This document shows positions 7,367 to 15,367 of a DNA stretch of 64,000 nt, in pieces. The stretch is from Actinosynnema sp. ALI-1.44 (GTDB lineage: Bacteria > Actinomycetota > Actinomycetes > Mycobacteriales > Pseudonocardiaceae), in the NCBI RefSeq assembly GCF_001984155.1, contig NZ_MTQO01000054.1, positions 868,001 through 932,000 of the forward strand. Reading direction: 5' to 3'. Positions within the stretch are counted from its first letter, which is position 1, and each line of letters begins with the position of its first letter. The notes under the pieces are model-generated. The model did not search any database. It was given only the letters and a program-made list of their open reading frames with translations, and had not been told where the DNA came from. The position numbers were made by a program, and so were the translations under genes.

Positions 7367-7510
7367 TCAGTCGGCGTCATCGTTGCGATCGGCTGCTTGT
7401 TGCGCGCGGTCGTCGAATCCGCTCTGCGCGGCCGGCGAGTCCGGATCGCGTTCGGCCGCGGCGGAGATCCGTTCCGCGGCTTCATGATTCATCGGGGTTT
7501 CTCGGCCCAT
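7367..7510 (-). CDS. Small conserved-type protein, 47 residues
   Basis: A 47-residue acidic/alanine-rich protein, with MGRETPMNHEAAERISAAAE at the front and FDDRAQQAADRNDDAD at the end. Its ATG is preceded by AAGGAGG at about -10, a near-perfect ribosome binding site. Short proteins with an EAA-RI-AA-N/D-SDxAxxGF-ARAQxAADRN pattern are common in Streptomyces and relatives (from memory; function unknown). It is followed by a strong hairpin. It is the best-supported small gene in this debris-rich region. Confidence 0.6.
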   Translation of the reverse strand: MGRETPMNHEAAERISAAAERDPDSPAAQSGFDDRAQQAADRNDDAD

Positions 7511-7958
7511 GGTGTGCACCTCCTTCCACAGCGAGCCGTGCGCGGTGGCCATGTACAGCGCACACGGAATACCAAGGCGAGGGAAGACGGAACACAACCG
7601 GTGCGGGAGCGCCCGTCAGATGCGGGACGGTCCCCCTGAGCCGACTCGCCCACTGCGAGCAGGCTCGCGCCACCCGGCGCCCGAGGGATGGGTGCGCTCA
7701 CGTGCCGCGTCACCGCGGCCGTGATCTCGTTCCTTAAGCGGGCCCTCGTTCGAGGACTCCCTGCCGTCATCCGAGATCGTCCTTACCGCGCGGACAACCT
7801 TCCGGCGGGCGGGCCATCATCCCCGCTGGATCCACGCACGGCCACCCACAGCGACCGCGTGTTTCATGCTGCGCCAAGGGTATGGTCGTTGTCGAGAACC
7901 GGAACGGGTGATCACCGCTGGGTGGTGTTCAACGGGTGGCGGGCGTCGGGTGGAGGCG
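7511..7958. other. Gene-free stretch between the small gene and the recombinase remnant
   Basis: 448 bases with open frames on both strands but no ribosome binding site, domain or hairpin that I can support. It contains the promoter region for the 47-residue gene at its left and the downstream flank of the recombinase cassette at its right. No clear inverted or direct repeat marks an element end here. Confidence 0.5.
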
Positions 7959-10261
7959 CTATTCGTCTTCTTGCCGGGCGGCGAGGTAGTCGGTCCAGTT
8001 GTTCCGGGCGTAGCCGAGCCATTGGTTGGCAGTTTTGATGTTGATGCCGATCATGTCGCTGACGACGACGGCTGGGAGGTCGGTGATCAGCATCGCCATG
8101 GCTGTGTTGTGTGCGGCGGGGGTGCCGAGGTCGTGCCGGAGGAGCTGAACTCCGAGCGATTCGGATCGGAGCGGTCGGTTGGGGACGGTGCCGGGGAACA
8201 GGTAGTGGGTGTTGCCGGGGATGATGCCGCGTTGGTGGTTGGCCAGTTGCTGGTCGATCAGCGTGGCGAGGCTGGGCGGTAAGAGCACCGGGTTCGCGCG
8301 GATGGTGAGGAAGGTGTCGCCGTGTGGTGGTGAACGCGGTCGGCGGTCAGTTCCACAACCCGTGTGAGCGGCATGGCGTAGAGCCGGACCAGGGCTCCGG
8401 CGATGCGGGCCTCGGTGGGCATGGCGGAGTCTGTGAGGCAGCGTCGGAGTTGGTCGATGTGCCCCTCCTCGTCGAGGAACCGGGTGGGCAGCGCGGGACT
8501 CTGGTGCGCGATGGTGAGTGGCGTGGTGATCTTTCGTGCTGTGGTCCAGCGCAGGAATGCGCGTGCTCGTTGCCTGGTTGGTGGTCCGGTGGTGAGCCAG
8601 ATATCGACGTGGGCTTGGGTGATCGAGGCCAAGTCTGTTTGCTGCTGTTCTATCCAGCTGAGGAACTGGATCGCCGAGCGGATTTTGCTGCGGTCGAGGG
8701 TGGCCGAACTGATGGTGTATCGCTTGCGTGCCGCGGTGCGTCGCGCAGTGCGCAGGACGTCCCACTCGATGAAGGGGCGTAGGTAGCGAAAGTGATGGGC
8801 GGGAAGGTCGGTCAAGGTGGTGTTGATCCAGGGGCCAAGCCTGGCCAGCTGTTCCTCACGGGGCGGCAGGATGTCGATCGCGACGAGAGTGGCGCGCAGA
8901 TAGTCGACGTTCTTGTTGGGGGCAACGAGTCGAGGTGGTCATGACTGATGGTGGCGTGTTTCTCGACTAGGTCGGCGATGAGGCGGACGACGGGGCTGGA
9001 CCTCAGCCAGGCGATGACCGACCGTGGGTTGGTTGCTCTGATGAGTGCTTCCTGCAGCGGCAGCAATTGTGCCGTGACTGGCCGGTTGTCGTGGCGGAGC
9101 AGGTCGGTCGCTCGATCGCTGACCACGCAGCGGGCGCAGCGGCCATCGGCGTAGATGTCGCCGGGATGGGAGCAGGTGAGGCAGGTGAAGTTGATGTCGA
9201 CGCCAGTGCAGGGCCCGCAGATTCGCTCGCCGTCGTCGGTGTGGCCGACGAGTACGCGCGTGGTGGCACAACGTGTGCAGGGCGTGGGGTGCCGGGTGGC
9301 TGAGGAGTAACAACTGGAGTAGATGGAGCCCAGCGGCCAGTTCGCCTGGACGTGGCGTCGTCGTCGGCAGAGTGAGCAGGTCTTTGGTGTACGGGGCCGG
9401 CAATTGGTGCAGATGAGGGCGCCGCCGTGAAAGCGAGTGACGCCGTCGAGGGTGCGGGAGCAGATACTGCACCCGTCTCTGCGTCCGCGGTAGCAGTGGA
9501 CGCAGACGTCAGGTTGTCCGTCGACCGCCTGTTTGGCGATCGGTCGGTCCAAGCCACAGGTTCCGCAGGTGCGTGGAGGGGAGGTGTAGCACTCGCGACA
9601 GACCGGCCCCTGGTCCTGGCCGTTGGTGTGAGCCGGTGCCAGGGTGCCGCAGCGGGAGCACACGTGCAGCGGACGCGGGGCTGCAGGGGATGCACAGCCA
9701 CGATTGTGGACCTGTGCGTCGCCCTGGTTCGCGCATCTGTCCACAGTCGTCACAGGGCCGCAGGCGTGATGGGCTGGCCCGGTAACAGCGCCGGCAGGTA
9801 TTAATGCCGTCGGCGGAACGTGTGACGATGTACCCGATCTCGCCGCAGTGACCGCACGGTCGCTGATTGGCTCGGCCTGCGCAGCGGGCACAGACGCGGC
9901 CGGACTCGGAATTTTGGGGCAACATGATCCCGGCGCGCCCGCAACTTGTGCAGGCCCGTTGTGTGACCGCTTTGTCGTATCCGGCGCCGTCCAAGGCCAG
10001 CAACAGACGGACCAGACCCACTGGGCAGTGCGCGGGTGGCGCGGACAACGCGTCCGGTGTGGACCGGATGTAGGAGGCGAGAGGACGCACGGTCCGCGGG
10101 CCGGCCACCTCGGCCGAACGTAATACCTCCTCGGCCGCCTCGTCGCTCAGTTCCTGCCCCACAACCGCTCGGAGATGGACGACCAGTTCGGTGCGCGCGT
10201 CCTGCAGTGTGCCGGAGTAACGCTGCCGAGGTCCACGCTTCCCCGTTCGCGTAGACGTCAC
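7959..10261 (-). pseudogene. Zinc-ribbon, recombinase-like gene with three frameshifts
   Basis: The GTG start at 10261 overlaps the HTH gene stop. Read across frames, the protein has an N-terminal helical part, then a long series of CxxC zinc ribbons (for example CTSCGRAGIM, CARCAGRANQRPCGHCG, CSRCGTLAPAH, CRECYTSPPRTCGTCG), then a recombinase/integrase-like C-terminal half (DLPAHHFRYLRPFIEWDVL, GALVRLYAMPLTRVVELT, and AVVVSDMIGINIKTANQWLG). Coherent sequence jumps frame near 9680 (after IPCSP), near 8928 (before NKNVDYLRATL) and near 8320 (at HHHGDTFLTIRANP). The first two sites lie at C/G runs. The gene is dead as read. The family resembles the large partner of paired actinobacterial integrases; it is assigned by pattern and context. 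Confidence 0.65.
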
Positions 10262-10590
10262 TGACCCGGCCGCCGGATCACAGTGCGCCGCACGACCGGC
10301 GGTGGTGCGTCGGCAGACGGAGCCACCCCGTGGGCGGTCTTGCGGAGTTGCTGGTTCACCACCGCCGGCTCGATCAGATCGTTCGGGGTGCACACCAGGA
10401 TGTCGCAGAGGGCCACCAACACATCCATGTTCAACCGCTGCGGCGGCTGGGTGACCAGCCGGAAGACTTGCTCGCGGGATAGCACGACCCCACGCTCGGC
10501 CAACAAAGGGACCAACTCCGTGGTCTGGAACAACTTCCGCTCGGCCATCCGCTGCCGCAGATGCCACTCATAACCCATCTTCTTGATCAC
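10258..10590 (-). CDS. HTH (XRE-like) DNA-binding protein of the recombinase cassette
   Basis: A 110-residue protein with a Cro/XRE-like helix-turn-helix: residues ~5-75 read MGYEWHLRQRMAERKLFQTT and then LLAERGVVLSREQVFRLVTQ, ending with LVALCDILVCTPNDLIEP, a pattern typical of small XRE regulators (YIU/XRE_C type). The GTG at 10590 overlaps the recombinase stop (GTGA); an internal ATG 4 codons later (10578) is an alternative start. Its own stop overlaps the next start. It lies between two recombinase genes and probably acts as their regulator or directionality factor, by inference. It shows no damage, unlike both neighbours. Confidence 0.7.
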   Translation of the reverse strand: MIKKMGYEWHLRQRMAERKLFQTTELVPLLAERGVVLSREQVFRLVTQPPQRLNMDVLVALCDILVCTPNDLIEPAVVNQQLRKTAHGVAPSADAPPPVVRRTVIRRPGQ

Positions 10591-11171
10591 GATCCACCAT
10601 CCCAGTCCCGGCCGAGCCGCGCTCGCATCGATGACGTCATCAGCTTGTTGCGGTACTCGTTGCTCACCCCGCTGTAGATCGCCGTGGTTGCCGCGTGCGA
10701 ATGACCCACCTGCTCCTGCACGAACCTCTCTGGGTAGTCGAACTCGATCAGATGTGTGACGAACGAACGCCGAAGGCAGTGCAGATCCAGTGCCGGATCC
10801 AATCCAGCCTCGTCGCGGGCAACCGTGAACGCGGTGTTGATCGACCGTGGTGACAGGCGCCGTTTGGGTGGTCCGCCACGGTTTGCCTTGCCGTAGCGCA
10901 CCATCAGACTCCCGGCGTCGCGGAACATCGGCGCCTTGTGGTTACGTCGAACATCCACGAGGTCCAGTCTGGATGTCTCAGTCCGCCGCAAGCCAAACGC
11001 GTAAACCACCTTAAGAACAGCCGAATCACGCAGCGCACACAGTGCCCCCTTCCGGCCTTGGCCCCTGATCCGGGCCACTCGCCCGTCGGCCGCGTCGAAC
11101 AACGCCTGGACTTCGTCGTAGGACAACGGCCTCCGTCGCGGATGGCCCTCGTACTCGGCGACGTGCGCCAC
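10587..11171 (-). pseudogene. Tyrosine recombinase, N-terminally truncated and internally shortened
   Basis: 194 residues covering only the catalytic region. Box I Arg is at R62 (FGLRRTETSRLD), the HxxR motif at H131/R134 (LDLHCLRRSFVTHL), and H157 and the nucleophile Y166 appear in GHSHAATTAIYSGV. The N-terminal core-binding domain is absent, and a TAA lies in frame just upstream near 11195. Only 69 residues separate Box I from HxxR, against the 100 or more usual in this family, and the joint PPKRRLSPRSIN looks like an in-frame deletion of roughly 50 residues. All named catalytic residues remain, but a protein lacking both regions is unlikely to work. Confidence 0.65.
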
Positions 11172-11746
11172 CGAGTTCCCGCCAGTTTTCTCTTATGGGC
11201 GAGTGTTGCATCAAATTCAATTCATCCCGTTTGCGGCGAGCACAGCGGCACCACCCGCATTGGCCACACATCCTGGTGCACAACGGTCGTCAGTATGATT
11301 CGACGGCGATCGTCGGAGCGGCACACGAGTTCTTGGACGGCTGGCCACTCGCGACATCGGCCTTCAGCGGTGGGAAGGCCACCGTCCACGCATCTGGGAC
11401 ATTCCGTTGACCATCACCGACAGCCCGGGCTGACCTGCTTGCTCAGCAGCGGGTGGGTCGGTTGCGGCTTCCTGGACACTTGACATCCGCACCGCAGCGG
11501 GTCGGCCACGTTTTCCGTCCTATTCGACAAAAGCTGCCCGCGAGTGCTCATTTGCTGACAACTATTCGGCGTTTTGGCAACGCATGACAAAGATGTCCTA
11601 CCTGTATTGATGCTTTTTTCGGGTCTTGCGCCGCGTGGCTTCGGTGATTAATTTTGGCCTGTCGTAGCGCGGCTGTAACGTACACGTTCCTTTTTGCCTG
11701 TCCTGTTTTCGCGCGCTCTTCTTACCTGCCGGGAGGATGCTCAGTG
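11172..11746. other. Intergenic region with AT-richer leader before the secreted FnIII protein
   Basis: 575 bases without a supportable gene. The left part is recombinase-cassette flank. From about 11520 the composition becomes clearly AT-richer (for example TGCTTTTTTCGGG near 11610 and GGTGATTAATTTTGG near 11645), which marks the promoter/leader region of the downstream secreted protein. GGGAGG at 11731-11736 is that gene's ribosome binding site. Confidence 0.55.
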
Positions 11747-14545
11747 ATGCCGACAAGATCCAGTCGAAGATGGACGAGGGGGATGGCGGCGGTGCTTGCC
11801 GCCGGGCTGGTGGTCACCGGCCTGGTCACCGCCTCGTCGCCTGCGCTGGCTGTCCAGGCCCAGCTCACGCAGTCCTACACCTGTCCGTTTCCCCTGATCG
11901 GCAACCAGAACGTCACCGTTCAGATCACCGCCGACCAGCCGTCGACCCTGGCCACGGGGCAGTTCACCCCGCCGATCAACGTCAAGGCGGTGGCCAACGC
12001 GGGGGCGACCGCCACCCAGGGGCTGCGCCTGGTCGGTGCCGAGTCGATCCAGGGCTCGGCTCTGGCGACCTCCACCGTGACCGCTCCCGCTGATCAGGGA
12101 GCGTTGACCGTGCGGGTTCCCACCACGGTGCCCAAGCAGCCGATTCCCGCGATCGGCAACGACTTGGTCGTGAACGCTGAGGGAAGCGCACCGGGCCTGC
12201 GCTTCGACAAGCCGGGCAAGGCGACGCTGTCGGTCGACGCGCTGGAGATGGAGATGACTCCGCTGCGTGCCGATGGCAGCCCGACTGACCTCGGGACGTT
12301 CAAGTCGGCCTGCGTGATGAACCCCGGCCAGCCGACGCTCCTGCACAGCTACGACGTCACCGGCAACCCCGTGACCCCGGAGACGATTGTCGGCCAGGGC
12401 AACGTCCCGCCGCTCAAGCAGGCCTACACCTGTCCGTTCCCCCTGATCGGCAACCAGGACGTCACGGTCGACATCTCGGCCGACCTGCCTGCCAAGGTGA
12501 AAGCCGGGGACTTCACACCGAAGATCGACATCACGGCGGTGGCCAACGCGGGCCCGACGGCCACCCAGGGCCTGCGCCTGGTGAGTGCCGAGACGATCCA
12601 AGGCACCGCCCGTGCCACGTCCCTCGTCTCGTCACCTCAAGGTCACCTGGCCGTGCAAGTGGCGACCGACGTGCCCAACCAGCCCATTCCGCAGGTCGGC
12701 AACCCGCTGATCGTCAACGCGAAGGGCGCGGCGCCCGCGCTGCGGTTCGACAAGCCGGGCACGGCGACCCTTTCCGTGCACGACCTCGTGATGGAGATGA
12801 CGCCGCTGAAGGCCGACGGAACCCCCACCGGCCTCGGCACGTTCACGGCGGACTGCACCCTCAAGGACGGCCAGACCAACGTCCTGCACACCTTCACCGT
12901 GGAGGCGGCAGCGGACACCGAGAAGCCGTCGGTGCCGCAGAACGTCCGCAAGGGCGATGTCACGACAAGCACTGTCGCCTTGTCGTGGGATGCGTCGACG
13001 GACAACGTTGGCGTGACCGGCTATGAGGTGTTCGTCGACGGTCAGTCCAAGGCGACCGTCACGGGCACCTCGGCCATAGTGGACAGCCTGACACCCGACA
13101 CCGAATACGCCTTCACCGTGACCGCCAAGGACGCTGCGGGCAACACCTCACCCCCAAGCGCTCCGCTGACTGTGCGCACGTCAACCGCCCCTGACGCCGT
13201 GGCGCCGACCGTTCCACAGAACGTGAAGGCCACCAATGCGACGGAGAACAGCATCGCGCTGTCCTGGGAGGCGTCCACTGACAACGTGGGCGTGACCGGC
13301 TATGAGGTGTTCGTCAACGGCCAGTCCAAAGCGACTGTCACAGGCACCTCGACAACAGTGGACGGCCTGACTGCCGACACCGAGTACACCTTCACCGTGC
13401 TGGCGAAGGACGCCGCGGGCAACAAGTCCGACCCGAGCACCGCAGTGAAGGCACGGACTCTCAAGAAGCCGGACGTCACCGCGCCGACGCCGCCGACCAA
13501 CGTCCGAGCCACCACGGTCGGCGAAACCAGCATCACGCTGGCCTGGAACGCGTCCACCGATGACACCGGAGTCACCGGCTACGAGGTGTTCGTCAACGGC
13601 CAGCCGAAGACGAGCGTGGCGGGCACCGAGGCCACCATCGACGGCCTGACGCGCGGCACCGAGTACACCATCGCGGTGAAGGCGAAGGACGCCGCCGGGA
13701 ACGTGTCCAACCCCAGTGCCGACATCAAGGTGACCACCACCAGCAAGGACACCGAGGCACCCACGGCTCCCGGTAACGTACGCGCCACCGGAACGACCGA
13801 AACGGCCATCACCTTGGCCTGGGACGCGTCCACCGACAACGTCGGCGTCGTCGCCTACGAGGTGTACAACGGCGCCGCGAACACGTCGGTCACCGGTACG
13901 TCCGCAACCATCGGCGGACTGACACCCGACACCGAGCACACCTTCACCGTCAAGGCGAAGGATGCTGCGGGCAACCTGTCGGCGGCCAGTGCACCGGTTA
14001 CCGTCAAGACCAAACCGCGTAGCAACAACGACATCCCGTATGCCTTCGACATCAACGGCAAAAGCAAGGTCAAGGCAGCCAACGGAACAGTCCCGCTGGA
14101 CGGCGGCATCTCGGTGCTGTTCACGCCCGCGACCGGCGCCTTCCAAGGTGACCTGAAGCTGGGTCCGACCCACGGCCACTTCAGGCTGTTCGGGTTCATC
14201 CCGGTCTCGGCCAGGATCGAGTTCGCCCCCGTCGGCAAGACCACCGGTACCCTCGCGGCGAACGGCGTGCTCACGTCGAAGTCGAGTGTGACGGTCAAAC
14301 TGCCGCGAGTCAGCCTGTTCGGCTTCCCGATCAGCGCGTCGCAGACCTGCCAGACCAGCACCCCGGTCGACGTTCCGCTGGCCTCCAAGCCCGGCTTCAG
14401 CCCGGTGAAGGGCGGCAGCCTCGCCGGCAAGTACACGCTGCCGTCGCTGCGCGGCTGCGGCCCGTTGACCAGCCTGATGAACGCCTTCACCGAAGGGCCG
14501 GGCAACACCGTCGAACTGTCCCTGACACCCACACCGAAACGCTGA
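11747..14545 (+). CDS. Secreted repeat protein: two DUF6801-like domains, four FnIII domains, C-terminal domain
   Basis: A 932-residue exported protein. A signal peptide with twin basic residues and a hydrophobic core ends at the ALA/VQ site after residue 35. Two ~150-residue repeats follow (about 36-200 and 223-385), each opening with YTCPFPLIGNQ(N/D)VTV and closing with a Cys-containing strand; the pattern matches DUF6801 as I remember it. Four fibronectin type III domains occupy about 389-755, with near-identical cores (LSWDASTDNVGVTGYEVF and LTPDTEYAFTVTAKDAAGN). A ~175-residue C-terminal domain with two Cys ends at TPKR. There is no sortase motif or membrane anchor, so it is released or bound by affinity. 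ATG 11747 is used; GTG 11744 just before it is equally possible. The gene ends in a strong terminator. Confidence 0.8.
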   Translation: MPTRSSRRWTRGMAAVLAAGLVVTGLVTASSPALAVQAQLTQSYTCPFPLIGNQNVTVQITADQPSTLATGQFTPPINVKAVANAGATATQGLRLVGAESIQGSALATSTVTAPADQGALTVRVPTTVPKQPIPAIGNDLVVNAEGSAPGLRFDKPGKATLSVDALEMEMTPLRADGSPTDLGTFKSACVMNPGQPTLLHSYDVTGNPVTPETIVGQGNVPPLKQAYTCPFPLIGNQDVTVDISADLPAKVKAGDFTPKIDITAVANAGPTATQGLRLVSAETIQGTARATSLVSSPQGHLAVQVATDVPNQPIPQVGNPLIVNAKGAAPALRFDKPGTATLSVHDLVMEMTPLKADGTPTGLGTFTADCTLKDGQTNVLHTFTVEAAADTEKPSVPQNVRKGDVTTSTVALSWDASTDNVGVTGYEVFVDGQSKATVTGTSAIVDSLTPDTEYAFTVTAKDAAGNTSPPSAPLTVRTSTAPDAVAPTVPQNVKATNATENSIALSWEASTDNVGVTGYEVFVNGQSKATVTGTSTTVDGLTADTEYTFTVLAKDAAGNKSDPSTAVKARTLKKPDVTAPTPPTNVRATTVGETSITLAWNASTDDTGVTGYEVFVNGQPKTSVAGTEATIDGLTRGTEYTIAVKAKDAAGNVSNPSADIKVTTTSKDTEAPTAPGNVRATGTTETAITLAWDASTDNVGVVAYEVYNGAANTSVTGTSATIGGLTPDTEHTFTVKAKDAAGNLSAASAPVTVKTKPRSNNDIPYAFDINGKSKVKAANGTVPLDGGISVLFTPATGAFQGDLKLGPTHGHFRLFGFIPVSARIEFAPVGKTTGTLAANGVLTSKSSVTVKLPRVSLFGFPISASQTCQTSTPVDVPLASKPGFSPVKGGSLAGKYTLPSLRGCGPLTSLMNAFTEGPGNTVELSLTPTPKR

Positions 14546-14559
14546 CAACGAGTTAGCCA

Positions 14560-14593
14560 GGTGGCCCCGCCGACCCCCCACGGCGGGGCCACC
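14560..14593 (+). terminator. Rho-independent-type terminator after the FnIII protein
   Basis: GGTGGCCCCGCCG (14560-14572) and CGGCGGGGCCACC (14581-14593) form a perfect 13-bp GC stem with an 8-base ACCCCCCA loop, 15 bases after the stop codon. Confidence 0.85.
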
Positions 14594-14682
14594 GCCATAC
14601 CTGACGAAGCACAGCCGCGACCGTGGACTTCGGGCCCGGCGACCGGAAAGACTTCATCCACTCGAGAAGAAGGGATCCGGCC

Positions 14683-14871
14683 ATGCCCATGATCAGTGTC
14701 CAGATGCTGTCCGGCCGCACCGCGGAGCAGAAGGCGGCGCTCGCCGAACGCGTGACCGACGTCTTCCTGGAGACGTGCGGCAACCCTGGGCAAACCCGCG
14801 AAGGGATCTGGGTGGTGATCAACGAGGTCCCCGGCGAACACTGGGCGATCGGCGGCAAGCTCGACGCGTGA
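14683..14871 (+). CDS. 4-oxalocrotonate tautomerase family protein
   Basis: 62 residues, exactly the size of 4-OT subunits. It begins MPMISVQMLSGRTAEQK, so removal of Met exposes Pro1, the catalytic base of the superfamily. The later segment WVVINEVPGEHWAIGGK is the conserved beta strand and C-terminus. 4-OT enzymes tautomerise enol/keto acids as homohexamers. The ATG at 14683 is chosen because only it yields the N-terminal proline; AAGGGA lies 8 bases upstream. The gene stands between a terminator and a GNAT gene 37 bases downstream, so it may form a two-gene unit. The substrate is unknown. Confidence 0.85.
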   Translation: MPMISVQMLSGRTAEQKAALAERVTDVFLETCGNPGQTREGIWVVINEVPGEHWAIGGKLDA

Positions 14872-14908
14872 CCCCGGATTGTCGGTACCCAGTGGCACAC
14901 TCCCCGAC

Positions 14909-15367
14909 ATGACCGACGAAGTGCTGCTGCGAGACGTCCACGACGCCGACCTGCTGGTGTTCCACCAGCAGGAACAGGACCCGGAAGCGGGCCGCCGTTC
15001 GAAGTTCAAGCCACGGGACAAGGACGCGTTCACAGCCCACTGGACGAAGGAAATACTGGGCGACCCGCCGACCTTCGTCCAGACGGTGACGGTGAACGGC
15101 GAACCGGCTGGCCACGTAGTCGCCTGGTGGCAGCAGGATCAGCGGTTCGTGGGTTACTGGTTCGGCCGTGAGTACTGGGGCAGGGGAGTCGGATCGCGGG
15201 CGCTGAGCCTGTTCCTCCGGGCGGAGAAGGTCCGTCCGCTGTACGCGGACCCGTTCGCAGGGAACCTGGCCTCGGTGCGCCTGTTGGAGAAGCAGGGTTT
15301 CGAGCGTCTCGACACAATCCACCACGGTGAAGACGAACACGTCCTGTTAGTCCTGAACGCGGCCTAG
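14909..15367 (+). CDS. GNAT-family N-acetyltransferase
   Basis: A 152-residue acetyltransferase. The acetyl-CoA binding motif A is visible as GREYWGRGVGSRALSLFL near residues 87-104, and motif B as ADPFAGNLASVRLLEKQGFE near 112-131. These features fit the RimJ/RimL-like GNAT_3 group. The start ATG at 14909 lacks a clear ribosome binding site, so the gene may be leaderless or coupled to the tautomerase upstream. Its last 21 bases overlap the end of the convergent helicase gene. The substrate cannot be inferred. Confidence 0.85.
   Translation: MTDEVLLRDVHDADLLVFHQQEQDPEAGRRSKFKPRDKDAFTAHWTKEILGDPPTFVQTVTVNGEPAGHVVAWWQQDQRFVGYWFGREYWGRGVGSRALSLFLRAEKVRPLYADPFAGNLASVRLLEKQGFERLDTIHHGEDEHVLLVLNAA

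Larger units (their letters stand above)
7959..11171 (-). mobile_element. Decayed two-recombinase/HTH integration cassette
   Basis: Three overlapping minus-strand genes in the order tyrosine recombinase, HTH protein, zinc-ribbon recombinase-like protein, linked by GTGA overlaps at 10587-10590 and 10258-10261. From memory, this trio recurs in Streptomyces and relatives as a mobile or integrated cassette. Both recombinase genes are damaged (truncation plus deletion; three frameshifts), while the HTH gene is intact. I could not find terminal repeats, so the boundaries given are only those of the genes. Confidence 0.6.
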
